Of a stretch of 64,000 nucleotides of DNA, positions 47,801 through 57,570 are shown piece after piece. The notes beneath the pieces are model-generated. The model had not been told where the DNA came from. It did no database searches and saw only the letters and a program-made list of their open reading frames with translations. This DNA comes from Cheilinus undulatus (Eukaryota > Chordata > Actinopteri > Labriformes > Labridae): NCBI RefSeq assembly GCF_018320785.1, contig NC_054866.1, forward strand, positions 29,303,000-29,366,999, given 5' to 3'. Each line of letters begins with the position of its first letter. The first letter of the stretch is position 1. The position numbers and the translations under genes are program-made.

Positions 47801-49717
47801 CAGCCTCGAGTGTAGGAGCTGCAGGTATACCTGCTGGAGGTGTGCTGACCCTTGCGATTATCCTGGAGGCAGTAAATCTGCCGACCAATGACATCTCTCT
47901 CATCCTGGCTGTCGACTGGCTGGTGTAAGTACATTTTAGTTTTGTCGTATATGGGAAAATAGAGCATCACAATAACAACTGTGTAAAAAACTACTACTGC
48001 ATGTCTCCTACGGGGGTGGAAAGTAGCTAATTACATTCACTGGCATTACTGCAATTGAGTATCTTTTTGTATACTTCCTTTTTTGAGTAGTTTTTAGATT
48101 GCACTTTTACTTGAGTATATTTTTGGGAAGAGCTGCACTTTGCCACATTTAAAAAGCATCAGTTACTGAGTAAAAATGAGCAAATTAAAACAAGCAGAGG
48201 GATAAGCAACCCCTCAACTTTGTGAATTTGTCCAGTTGTTTGGTTTATGCATACATCCATTTTCATAATGCATCCAGAATTTTCTGTAATGCACTTTGCT
48301 ATAAAAGTGTGCCTTTAATCAGTCATTATGGTTGGAGACAGAATTATCATGATATCAGAATTTTGAATTTCTAAATATTACTAGCTAAAATCAAACTATA
48401 TCGATGGATCGTGGGTGACCATGGACACCCAAAACTGGTATATTTAATTATAGATTTTTTTTATTTTCCAACAAAAAATATATAGGGCTTATCTGACTTC
48501 AAGTATTTTCTTTAATTTATTACCAATAAACCAAAAGAATTGGTTCATGCATGTGTATTTTTGCATGTGTTGGGCATTCTGTGCATGTCAGTATTTGTGC
48601 AGGATTGCGAAGCTGTCATCAGTCTGCAGATTTGGAAGTAAAATACAAATTTTAGGGATCAGGAGACATCACTGTCTCTCTTCTCTGCTTTCTCTTTATC
48701 AGACGCTAACGTTAATGCATGCATCTTTATGACACCATAAGGAGACCTTTTTTTATTCTGACTGGTGAATTAAATTGTTAGCTATGGGTAGCTACATAGC
48801 TGTGACAGAGTGCAGACAGAAAGGGGCACATATTTAGCATCAATCAAACAAAATACTGAATAGCCCTTCATGTATGTGCAGAGATTTTGTTGTGTTTCTG
48901 CTGTGAAATAAATGGAAAGTAACTCTGTCCTTATCACTACTCTGTTTAAGCAACAGGACATTAGCACTCGCTCATTTGATTGCCTCTTGCTGTGCGCTTT
49001 CTCTCACTTTCTCCACTCTCAGCATATTTGGGTTGAAATACAAGTGTATATATGCTTTTTCTTCAAAAAAATCAGTGCTTTTCTGTTGTAAAGACAGATA
49101 TATTGTGCATCAACTTCAGAAATAAATCCCTTTAAGCTGAGTGACTGTGAGAGTTGTTGCTATTGAAACAATGCCTTCAGCCACAGCGATGTAAACTGGC
49201 AGGTCTTTTGAACGTTGCAGAGCAGCCTTTTGCAAGCAGTTGCGAGTCTCCAGTGGTCTTGTTGCTTTAAAGTTCTTAAAACATTCTTGAATATCAGTTG
49301 TGAACCTTGTGTTCATATAGTCCAAATGTTTGTCACTATATTTAGTCTTTACTACTGGATTCCCCTCCTGAAGTGAACCATTCACTTTTGTCATTTCTTT
49401 TGCTTTGACTACTATTGGTGTCAGTTTTTTTTAAATTATATTCTAATATTAAAGTCTCTGTCCACTGTACTCTGTTGTCCTACAGTGACCGTACCTGCAC
49501 AGTTCTGAATGTAGAGGGTGATGCCTTTGGAGCCGGGCTCCTGCAGTTCTTCGTGGACCGCACATCCAAACAGGACGAGGCTACAGAGCTGAGTGATATC
49601 AGGTTGGAGGGAGACCCATCAGCCGCTGCCCCCGAACACTCACCGCTCATCGAGAAGAGAGGCGGCCATGATAGTGCAGATGGTCCAAAGACTGTTCTCT
49701 CGGAGTCTGTCATGTAA
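38347..49717 (+). CDS. slc1a5: neutral amino acid transporter ASCT2 (Slc1a5), eight coding exons
   Basis: This is a sodium-dependent exchanger of neutral amino acids such as glutamine, alanine and serine at the plasma membrane. Coding exons: 38347-38882, 44293-44335, 44628-44696, 44799-44965, 45080-45313, 45479-45673, 47790-47924, 49486-49717. All introns are GT-AG and the phases agree, giving 536 residues. Family marks include [11 protein letters not shown] in the early membrane domain and two glycosylation sequons in the extracellular loop (N204-G-T, N211-I-T). Later come the serine-rich hairpin loop before SATLP (about 349-355), NMDG (383-386) and [13 protein letters not shown]. The Cys at 464 is the position that is Cys in ASCT2 and Thr in ASCT1, and the ESVM C-terminus also matches ASCT2. 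slc1a4 is therefore less likely; the fkrp and strn4 neighbours agree. Confidence 0.97.
42915..43255 (+). repeat. tRNA-derived SINE in slc1a5 intron 1
   Basis: A-box-like TCAGTAGGTAGAGCC (42920-42934) and B-box GGTTCGATCTCC (42961-42972) are followed by the conserved SINE body GTGTCCTTCGGCAAGACACTCAACCCC (written here in parts: GTGTCCTTCGGCAAGACAC near 42987). The sequence then decays. Confidence 0.75.
43370..43760. repeat. LINE-tail-type repeat in slc1a5 intron 1
   Basis: TTTATTTATTTATTTTATTTAAA..., GAGACTAAGAGTCTC and GGTACCCTGGCCAAGAC resemble the repeat tail seen at 30570-30660. No coding sequence is readable. Confidence 0.5.
44293..44335 (+). CDS. slc1a5: slc1a5 coding exon 2 (43 nt)
   Basis: A microexon-sized exon encoding [14 protein letters not shown], a stretch conserved in the family. 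Acceptor CCCACAG, donor GTAAGT-like (GTAAG). Confidence 0.93.
44628..44696 (+). CDS. slc1a5: slc1a5 coding exon 3 (69 nt)
   Basis: It encodes 23 residues of the extracellular loop ([11 protein letters not shown]...TVEK), with two N-glycosylation sequons. Phase 0 on both sides. Confidence 0.93.
44799..44965 (+). CDS. slc1a5: slc1a5 coding exon 4
   Basis: It encodes from [14 protein letters not shown] through [12 protein letters not shown]. The last codon (Trp) is split TG|G, and the donor is GTAATA, weaker than the others. Confidence 0.93.
45080..45313 (+). CDS. slc1a5: slc1a5 coding exon 5
   Basis: It encodes [17 protein letters not shown], a membrane helix around [14 protein letters not shown], and FGTSS of the serine-rich re-entrant loop. 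Donor GTAAAC at 45314. Confidence 0.93.
45479..45673 (+). CDS. slc1a5: slc1a5 coding exon 6
   Basis: It starts inside the serine run, encodes [17 protein letters not shown] and the sodium/substrate-site motif NMDG, and ends at ITI-L. Acceptor TTTTTCAG, donor GTAAGC. Confidence 0.94.
45832..46560. repeat. hAT-type fragment in slc1a5 intron 6
   Basis: CATGGGTCTCAAACTCGCGG followed by GCGGCCCACAGG resembles the left end of hAT elements starting CAGGGGTCTCAAACTCGCGGCCC. No matching right end or target duplication was found, so the right limit is a guess. Confidence 0.4.
47030..47100. repeat. (CT)n microsatellite in slc1a5 intron 6
   Basis: CTCTCTCT and CTGTCTCT repeats over about 70 bases. The long open frames on the opposite strand here are repeat artefacts. 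Confidence 0.9.
47518..47554. repeat. perfect 16-bp hairpin in slc1a5 intron 6
   Basis: CTGTCTACATGCCCTT, then a GGGCT loop, then AAGGGCATGTAGACAG, an exact reverse complement. It lies about 240 bases before exon 7. Confidence 0.8.
47790..47924 (+). CDS. slc1a5: slc1a5 coding exon 7
   Basis: It encodes [20 protein letters not shown], the second re-entrant hairpin that gates the substrate site, and LILAVDWLV. Acceptor GTGTTAG, donor GTAAGT. Confidence 0.95.
48010..48190. repeat. dispersed teleost repeat in slc1a5 intron 7
   Basis: GGGTGGAAAGTAGCTAATTACATT...TACTTGAGTAT resembles the common fish repeat GGGTGGAAAGTAACTAAGTACATTTACTC. Recognised by eye only. Confidence 0.5.
49486..49717 (+). 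CDS. slc1a5: slc1a5 coding exon 8 and stop
   Basis: It encodes [17 protein letters not shown], the last membrane helix, and a hydrophilic cytosolic tail ending ESVM. Acceptor CCTACAG, stop TAA at 49715-49717. Confidence 0.95.
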
Positions 49718-52432
49718 TCCAGCTGCTGAAAAACATAATAATCCTCTCTGCTGACACTCTTACCAGCCAAAACCTGAGGTACCCGCCCCATTCTCCCTTC
49801 TTCCCCTGCCCTGAAGAAAAAGATATAGAGAGGATGAGTATGGACACTACAAAAACAGTGCAAACAAATGCTCTCTGTCTTCAAAATTTTTCTGTGTGGA
49901 AAGCAAACAGCTGTAGGGGAATATTCAAAATATATATTGTATGCAGTAACTTGTTCTTCATTTTTGAGGAACTATAACACTGGCGGGCTGCTTTTTGAAA
50001 TAGGTCAGAGATACATTTGGTCCTTATCAATTTTTATAGTCAGAAATGTATCATGTCAAACCTCAGTTTATTATGTCCTGTGTGTGAGGATGTACTCTTA
50101 GATGTCAAGTAGCTGGGCTAGGCTGGCATAATGCTGGATATTGTGTTACAAATAGAAGAAATGTTGCGTTAAAATGTTACACAAGGCCATTTTAATCTGT
50201 ATTACATCTTTATCTGTTGGAACTCTGTTACCTGTACACACAAATCTATTCTAATCTATTCTTAATTAAGGCAATAATTTTAACCAGTTTTTAACCAAAT
50301 TTTCTGACTTTGAGAGTTGATAAGGACCACTGTAGAGCTGCAGAAGTTTTATATTCTTCCTCTGGAATCCGTTAACTTCAAAAGTTTCCGTTACTTTTTT
50401 CTTTGTTCGATAATTTGAGATTATGTTTTGTCGTACATAATTATTGGCACTTTCATGCAGATGTAATGTAATGTTTGTAAACTATAGGTCTTGTATATTA
50501 TCGGACAATAGTTCTGTTCTGTGTGCATGAAAATGGCTGTGATAATGTATGTAAAGCTGCATTTTAGGACAAAAACTTTCCCAAGGTACTCTGAACTTTA
50601 GCTAGTACTCTGTGTTTCCACCATCTAGACCAGGGTTTAGATAAAGCACCAGACTTGATTATAACCTCTTAAAGATCCCTGCCTTGGGGGTATTATTTTG
50701 ACAATTGCAGGGAGCTTTATGAACCATTTAGACCTTTTTTTGACTTGCCAGCTTATTTTCTAAATCATATTTGGTGGAAACACAGATGTTTAGTCCTGTG
50801 AAAAGAGGCTTAGACCTCTCCTGGTATTGGTGGAAATGCATCATATGATAAAAAGCACAAAAAGTGTCCTGTTGGTTGTTTTTGAAGGGTTTAAAGCTTT
50901 TATCAGGCTGTGGATGTGTCTACTGGTAGTCCATGCCAATGTTTCTCTTATCTACAAAACCTTATCATGAAACGTAGAAATATAGTGGTTAAAACCCGTT
51001 ATAAAGATTGTATTTCTACTCCGAAAGCACACTCTATAATCGCAGTAACGTCCCAAGGCTGAGAGGATAAACTTTTTCTCAAGGATTCAGTATGTATATA
51101 TGGACACGGAGCAACCTCCTCTGAGCATTTGTGCCTCTTCTCATGGATGTCAGTGCAATGGCAGGCATCTTAACCTCAGGTTTCACTTTGGTTTGAAGAC
51201 TCGTCCTTTAACTGCTTCTTAATATTCTGAGACCACAAATATCACATCGACTCAGCACACAGGAATGACACCACGAACTCCTGATAGAATTGAATAACAT
51301 TTCCAGGAAGATATGCTTCTCTCTGTCTCTCCTTTTTTTATTTTAGCCAATGTTTCACTAATGTCTTTGCTTTATGTAGGTTCCAAAATCACAGAAAAGC
51401 ACAAATTGGTTTAAAGGCACAGTCTGTGGCTAGTTAACTGTGGTGTAAAGTGTGGTGTGAGTAACAGAAGTCCTTCAGAATAGTATCAGTGGTTTTCTGT
51501 CATAAGGATGTGTTGTGTGGGTCTCATTTGGCCGTGTTCATGTTCTGACTGTGAAGGCCAAAATCAAAGTACTAGTTCTGGGTTTAGGCCTTGTATCGTA
51601 GTAGACATATCAGATTATTACTTGTAGTAAATATTATTTATTTCCATAATCACAATCCAAAGATTTTTAAGTCAGTGTTTTCACATGCAAGCAACTCCAT
51701 TTTTGTCTGTCTTCATTTAATAACTGGTTTGTGAAAGGTTTTTTTTATTACTTGGGTCTTTTGTCATCTTTTTAAGTGTTGGCTTTGTTAGCGTGAGGTG
51801 CTTCCATTTGGGGTTTTTTGTTTTTCTTCTGCAGTTTAGGAAGCTTTGGAGACTGTTCTGTATCAATGATGAGATGAGTTGTATTGATCGTACCCTAAAA
51901 TCTTTTCAAAAACATCATATTCTTTTAATGTTGACAGTAAAATGCACTATGAAATGTTTATACCATCCGTTCATACCATCCATCCATATCATGTTATTAC
52001 TTTAAAGGTCTACCACATGAATGGAGTTTACGTCATAATAGGCACTATCTTTGTAATTGGTTTCAGTCTATAGTTTATGTGGGCTGTAGTTTGTACTAGA
52101 TCTGCGGTATTTCCTATGTTATTATTGCAGGCCCAATGTTCAGTCACTACATTTTTATGGCATATGATCATGCAAAAAAAAGGTGAACAGTACCCTACAA
52201 ACAGCTATGAAGCTTCTGATTTGTCTTGATTCCTTTTTGCTACAAGACTGTAAAGATGTTAACATTCCCCTGCAATCTTTACTACATGGATGTCTGGTGC
52301 GACCATACTGTATGTGTGTGGATGTTGTATGCATGTGGTGGGTTATTAAAGTGGGGCTATGTTTAAAATACTTGGTCACACTGAATATACTGTCTTTAGT
52401 TTCTAAACAATAAACCCCTTTTTATTATATAT
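49718..52432 (+). other. slc1a5: slc1a5 3' UTR with poly(A) signal
   Basis: There are 2.7 kb without recognised repeats after the stop. AATAAA at 52409-52414 is the best polyadenylation signal, followed by a T-rich stretch. The exact end is inferred. Confidence 0.55.
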
Positions 52433-53040
52433 CTGAGCCTATTTGTTGTCCTTTGAAATTATTCTGCATTTAAATCTAGTTGCAGTCCTGCAGTTTAAAA
52501 CATTCATGACTGCATGCATAGCTACATTATGTCACAATGTGCCATCTTTGGATTAGGTAGCATGTAAGATGGGAGATGTTTTAAATGCTCTGAGACCCCT
52601 CATGTCCTTGCATCCAAAAATAACCACGACTGCTTAAATGAAATCCTGATGCTTATCGAGTTACCAGGCCTTACATGAACAATGCTGGATATACATTGCT
52701 ATGCAAATGCACCACAAAGACTGTGATGCTTGCTGCATGGACAGGTGAGAGGTAGATGAGGAACTTCTGCTTGGGTTAAATGAGAAAGTTGTTTCCCCAT
52801 CACTGAAAGGTTCTGCCCATTAAGTGAGCTGCATTCCTGTGACACTACATTCCTGAGTGTCCTGTCATAAAATCCCCCCCTCCCTCATTTTCCTGCCATA
52901 TGGCTGAAGAACTCCCATGATGCATTTGAAAGTGTTCAGGGTAAGTTACACAGGCCAAAGCCTAACAGGGTGTATTGTGCCACCTGGTGTTCACAGAAAA
53001 TTACAACATGTCCATTTACTGCTACAACAGCCCTTAAAAA
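52433..53040. other. spacer between convergent slc1a5 and fkrp
   Basis: No gene seen. It separates the predicted 3' ends of the two convergent genes. Confidence 0.5.
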
Positions 53041-53061
53041 CTGTAAGTATAACATGACATC

Positions 53062-53852
53062 TTTATTTATGCTGTTCATGAAATGAAGTAACACTTTGAT
53101 ACATCAAGCACAAGCAAGATCATTACAGGAAACATGTCGAACCCCGAGAAGCTGGTGCTGAATTTAATTCTTTTTTAATAAATACATCCTGATGCTAAGT
53201 AGTTACACATATAATTGCACAGAGGGTTAATAATAAAGTACACATTCAGTCAAAGTTGAATGTTTTGTAACTGAAAACCAATGTCCGTTGTGGCATCATT
53301 TCACCCTTGAACGGACAACAAAATTAACAACAAAGTGCTTCTCATTTCCCCCACATGGAAACGTACTCACAACATTACAGCTGCCAAATCAGAATACAAA
53401 AGATGAATCCTGGCATAAATTGTGCAAAACTGCAAGAATGAGTACAAATTAATGAAACACTTAAGGATAAAGAGGACGTGTGTTTGCGTGAAACTGCTTG
53501 GTTTTAAGTATCTGCACAAAAGCTAAAATCCTGCTCAAAGTTATGCACACTGTAGCTTGTAACAGGAATTCAAAGTTATCTCATTTACAGCAGTCTCTTC
53601 AAACTCTTCTGTGCAACACATAAGGATTGAGAACAGTGTGTTCTGAAAGCAGTTTTTGACTCTTTAAAATATGTATGATGGTGGTGCAGTCTTAGCCTTG
53701 CAGTTCAATGGTGCGCTTTATGTGCACAGTGCAGACTTTAAATTTACTTTCAACATTAGCACTTTGGGCGGTTTCTCAAAAAGAAAAATAATCCTGTTGT
53801 TTGGTAACAAAGTCAGTATGAAATATAAAAGTTTTCCAAATATCATCATGCC
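53062..53852 (-). other. fkrp: fkrp 3' UTR with candidate poly(A) signal
   Basis: On the minus strand AATAAA occurs at 53067-53062, about 790 bases past the stop. No closer canonical signal was favoured. The transcript end is inferred. Confidence 0.4.
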
Positions 53853-55451
53853 TCATAATTTGCTTTTATCTAGCCTTTTTTTCGTAGGATTTGGATACTG
53901 AGGATTCTCAATGACCCCCTCTCCAAATTTGAGCTCTAGGAATGCTCTGTGGTTGTTTGGAGCAAAGGCCGTAATGCCAGCAAATGTCATGGGTACCAGT
54001 GGCTGCAGGAAGTGCTCTGGGAACTCCACGTCTTGTTTGTGCTCGATCCATGTGTCTTTGGTCATGACGCCATTACGGGCGTAGAACGGCCATAAGTCAA
54101 CATGCAGATGGTTGGCCTCACTGTACTGGACTCTGTAGAAATCTCCTTCCACAGCTCGCTCCCACACATAGCCGTTAGCATCCACAAGGGAGCCTGAGTC
54201 CAGGTTTTTCAAGTGATCACAGTTGGGTATATCCTCCAGGTAGATGCCCAAATCAACGTCGTAATCCCAGGGGATGATGTCCTGATGGCGGACAGCACCC
54301 AACAGAGTCCCGCCCTCCAGCCAGTAGCGCACACCTGAGGTCTCCAGGATGTTGATGACATACTTGGCGGTTTCCCTCAGACCTCTCAGACAGCAAGGTG
54401 GCGTCCAGCGATCTAGATAGAGATAATCTGGGGTGTCATCTTGCACAGTGCCAAAGCAACGCGTTGTCTCTTTACTGCAGCCGTACCACTGTTCCTTCCC
54501 ATCAGGCATCAGGAGACGCTTCAAACCAAAGCTCCTCATAAGCTTTCCTGTGGCCTCCTTCAATCGTGTATCAGCCTTCCACTGGTTGTGGGCGGAGCTA
54601 AAGAGTGGACGGTGGTTCGCAGAGAAACATGGGGTCTCTAGCAGCTTCACTTTCCAGCCTCTGAGGGCGGTTTGGACAAAAAGCGAGGAAAAGAGGGGCC
54701 GCCCCAGAGGCACAGATAGATTAAAAAGATCCTCAGTGCGAATGAGGATGACAGCATCTCCTTGTAAAGCTGTGCACACACTTCCACTGCTCCCTGATGC
54801 AGCGGGAGAGTAGGTGGCTGTCCACTCTCTGAGGTTCACCCGCAGGTGGAGGCACTGCACAGCAGATCGAGTCAGCACGGGTGCAGCAACCACCCTCACA
54901 GGCCCCCCACCCTCACCTTCCAGTTCCCTAATCAGCCTCTCTATAGACCTAGGTTGTTCCAACTCCACCCCATCTGGCACCAGCAGCACAAACTCAGTCT
55001 GAACATGGAACTCTGGTCTGTGGGCCTGTGGGGGCTGTTCTGGGCTGGGGGAGAGCACTAGGAGTCGTGCCCCCTCTGGAAGCACCAGGGGAGGGTAGGG
55101 AGCACTATCAGCAACAGCCAGAAATGGAAGCTCAGGTCTTTGGCGGAGGAAGGAGTTAGCCACATCCCCAACATAGTTCTCAAAGTTTTCAAACTCCCGG
55201 AGAAGAACCGTCACTCGTGGACTACGACTGTGTCCCTCCACTCCGACCCCTCCAGCGTCACCTCCTGCTCCTACAAGAGCTCCGAGGCCTCCCCCAAGAC
55301 CTGAGGCCGGTAGGGCAGCTCTTCTGGAACCCCTGCCAAGTTCTTTCCTCTTTTCCATCATTTGCTGTTGGGCTCGGGACACATAGTAGAGAATGAGGAG
55401 ATTGAGGATTATGGCGCCGGTTAACAGGCCCTGGCAGAGACTGATACGCAT
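53853..55451 (-). CDS. fkrp: fukutin-related protein (ribitol-5-phosphate transferase)
   Basis: FKRP is a Golgi enzyme that adds ribitol-5-phosphate from CDP-ribitol to the O-mannose glycan of alpha-dystroglycan. The chosen ATG (55451) gives 532 residues starting MRISLCQ, matching the family start; the open frame extends three codons further but only to a TTG. One membrane anchor (residues 8-25) makes it type II. Residues 30-70 form a Gly/Ala-rich linker, longer than in human FKRP (495 residues). The cysteines of the zinc-binding loop are kept (C325, C332, C353, C354, same spacing as human). The LicD-like catalytic centre is [10 protein letters not shown] (395-404). The C-terminal half is highly conserved, including [11 protein letters not shown] and [11 protein letters not shown]. 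There is one coding exon, as in mammals. Confidence 0.97.
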   Translation of the reverse strand: MRISLCQGLLTGAIILNLLILYYVSRAQQQMMEKRKELGRGSRRAALPASGLGGGLGALVGAGGDAGGVGVEGHSRSPRVTVLLREFENFENYVGDVANSFLRQRPELPFLAVADSAPYPPLVLPEGARLLVLSPSPEQPPQAHRPEFHVQTEFVLLVPDGVELEQPRSIERLIRELEGEGGGPVRVVAAPVLTRSAVQCLHLRVNLREWTATYSPAASGSSGSVCTALQGDAVILIRTEDLFNLSVPLGRPLFSSLFVQTALRGWKVKLLETPCFSANHRPLFSSAHNQWKADTRLKEATGKLMRSFGLKRLLMPDGKEQWYGCSKETTRCFGTVQDDTPDYLYLDRWTPPCCLRGLRETAKYVINILETSGVRYWLEGGTLLGAVRHQDIIPWDYDVDLGIYLEDIPNCDHLKNLDSGSLVDANGYVWERAVEGDFYRVQYSEANHLHVDLWPFYARNGVMTKDTWIEHKQDVEFPEHFLQPLVPMTFAGITAFAPNNHRAFLELKFGEGVIENPQYPNPTKKRLDKSKL

Positions 55452-56200
55452 GGTGACCAATATTAACCAGCTTCTCCTGGGGGTAAATTTTAGGTTCCAA
55501 GGAATAAAGTTTTGGGCCTCTTTGGGGCTACAGTAGAGAAATGGGAATTGAGAGCAACCTGTGAAAGGCAGAAGTACAAAAATTTTAAAAGTAGTACAAA
55601 ATCACACATATGCAAGACAACTTCATAAATATTTTCCATGTTGAGTTAAATTTTATGCTACTTTAAATCTACTTTGATTTAAAAAAAAAAACAGCAACTA
55701 ACAATTCAAGGACTTATCCGGGCAATAATGGTTTACTTGGAATTTAAACTAATAAAATAATATTTCCATGCAATGTTTTTATTAAAGCTCCAGTGAGGAT
55801 TTCAGATGCAGTTAATTCCAGCACACCCTATGGACAAAGCAAGATTATTTATCTCTTTGCAAAAGTTCTGTATGTTACCTAGTTTTAAGAAGGAAAAAAA
55901 TTATCCTGCTATCCTTTTTGAGGAATGACAGGCAACTCAAAATGTTTCAACAGGGTAATGTAAATGGCCTCTTCTGTCACTGCACCAGCACTGACAGACA
56001 AATAAAGTAACATTTTATAAATTGTCAGTTTTCTTCTAAGGTGATGCTTGTTTCTGTAAGTCACATAGACTAATAAGGTTTTATTTCAGTGTGCTTCATG
56101 AACTACTTAAAAAAAAAAACTCACAAAAGCTTTAAAAAACCGCTGGCAGGATGATTAATCATTCAAATGAGACTGTTAAAATAAATTGCCGCAACTCACC
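55452..56200 (-). other. fkrp: fkrp 5' UTR and first intron region
   Basis: On the minus strand a GGTGAGTT donor lies at 56200/56199. Acceptor candidates (TTTCACAG near 55557, CTACTGTAG near 55531) lie upstream of the ATG. This suggests a noncoding first exon ending at 56200 and an intron of about 650 bases; mammalian FKRP also has noncoding 5' exons. No repeat was recognised between. Confidence 0.5.
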
Positions 56201-56936
56201 TTAGACATCTGTTATTCCACATGACAGAGCCGTTAGCATGGTCGATATTACCATGCATTAGCCATATTAATACAGGCTTGAGTAACGCTGAACCCATTAA
56301 CCTTGTGCTGAATTTGGTTCTCATGGTGGTCAATCTCAGCCAGTTGTACTAGCGTGGAGGCAAATCTGCCAGAATCGGTGAGAGAAATCACTGATATTTC
56401 CACAGTGTTGTCTGATATGTGAGCGGTTTAGATAGTCTGAGATCGATTCGCCGTCATTTTACAAATAAATATACAGAAAACTCCACTCTAATCGTATCAG
56501 AATACATCATTTCTGTTTAGCTTCTCACTGGCTCGACCGTTTACCCCAAACTGCACGAATTTATCATCAAGCTATCACACTGGCTATCCCTGTTGACCGC
56601 ATCGACAATAGGATGACTTCCGTTTCGACTCCTTCAAAATAAAGGTTCCATTGTCAAAATAAAATATACCGATTTTTTTTTTTAAACCTGCTGCATCTTT
56701 ACATCAATACTACTAAATTAACTACACTCATACTAGATAATTTGACCTCAGCATGATATAGAAAGTCTTAAATATCTGTTGTGAAAAAGTGTATTAAAAG
56801 CATTTGTAAATTTCAGATGATATCGATGGTGGCCTGGAAGTGCAATATAAAATTATAATGTCTGAAACACTTTTACAAAGTTGAAAGAAATTACAATAGT
56901 TTATAACAAAGTTAGGATGTCAAAAACACTTATAAA
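56201..56936. other. fkrp upstream/promoter region, no gene
   Basis: Minus-strand first exon and promoter of fkrp probably lie in 56200-56650. No clear TATA box was seen. Confidence 0.4.
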
Positions 56937-57059
56937 TGTAGTGCATTGCAATGTGCAGTACTTAGTGTGTCCACTAGACAGCACTGTGGTACTGCTGTGT
57001 TGTTGCTGTGTTTAGATGGAGACTGCAAATTAAAAGTTGAGGTGTGATACATCTTACAT
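56937..57059 (+). repeat. 5' LTR of Gypsy element 2 (123 bp)
   Basis: It starts TGTAGTGCATTGCAATG and ends ...CATCTTACA. It aligns with 60301-60433 throughout (for example GTCCACTAGACAGCACTGTG versus GTCCACTAGACGGCACTGTG) with several changes and small indels. Confidence 0.88.
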
Positions 57060-57072
57060 GATGTCAGAAGGA
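57060..57072 (+). other. candidate primer-binding site (tRNA-Leu type) of Gypsy element 2
   Basis: TGATGTCAGAAGG directly after the LTR is close to TGGTGTCAGAAGTGGG, the complement of the 3' end of a vertebrate tRNA-Leu (known from the family); two or more bases differ. Confidence 0.5.
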
Positions 57073-57086
57073 AACTAAATGATGAA

Positions 57087-57570
57087 ATGAAAATGGAGCA
57101 CATAAAACCTCCTACTTCACTAAGTCAAGAAGGAAATCTAGCAGTAAATTGGAGGGTCTGGATCCAAAGATTTGAGCTGTTTCTTGTCGCCAGCAGAATC
57201 CCAGAAAAGTCCCACATGAAAAGAGCACGTTCCTACCAAGCGACAACCTCAGGTCCCAAAAAATATAGCCAATGCGAAAGTGCAAAAAATTGCAATACCG
57301 CGAGTGTCCACTTGAGGCTGGCTGCAGGAACACCCATCTGGACACCTGTTAAACAGCAGGTTGTTACACTAGAAATAAACTGGTTTACAGCCTGGTTAAA
57401 AAAAACCAAATGTGTCTCATTAGCTAGTGTCTTAATGTGCTCTCGCTGTATTTTTTGTACCACGATCATCTGGATTATATTTAGGATAAACCTCACTTCA
57501 TGTGCATCTCATTTGATTGACAGATATCTCGTCTGGGAAAGTGCCTGTCGCACTAAAGAACAAGATTGAA
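57087..57570 (+). pseudogene. Gag remnant of Gypsy element 2
   Basis: The start, PPTSLSQEGNLAVNWRVWIQRFELFLVA, is the conserved N-terminus of a fish Gypsy Gag. After about 45 residues similarity is lost, and the frame runs on to a stop without zinc knuckles, so most of gag and the protease have been deleted or scrambled. Confidence 0.7.

Noticed and set aside
53853..55061. Plus-strand frames opposite fkrp (for example 54433-54813)
   Set aside because: They are antisense shadows of the conserved minus-strand coding exon.
55452..55460. fkrp start three codons upstream
   Set aside because: The upstream codon is TTG, not ATG; the family protein begins MR-x3-CQ at the ATG at 55451.
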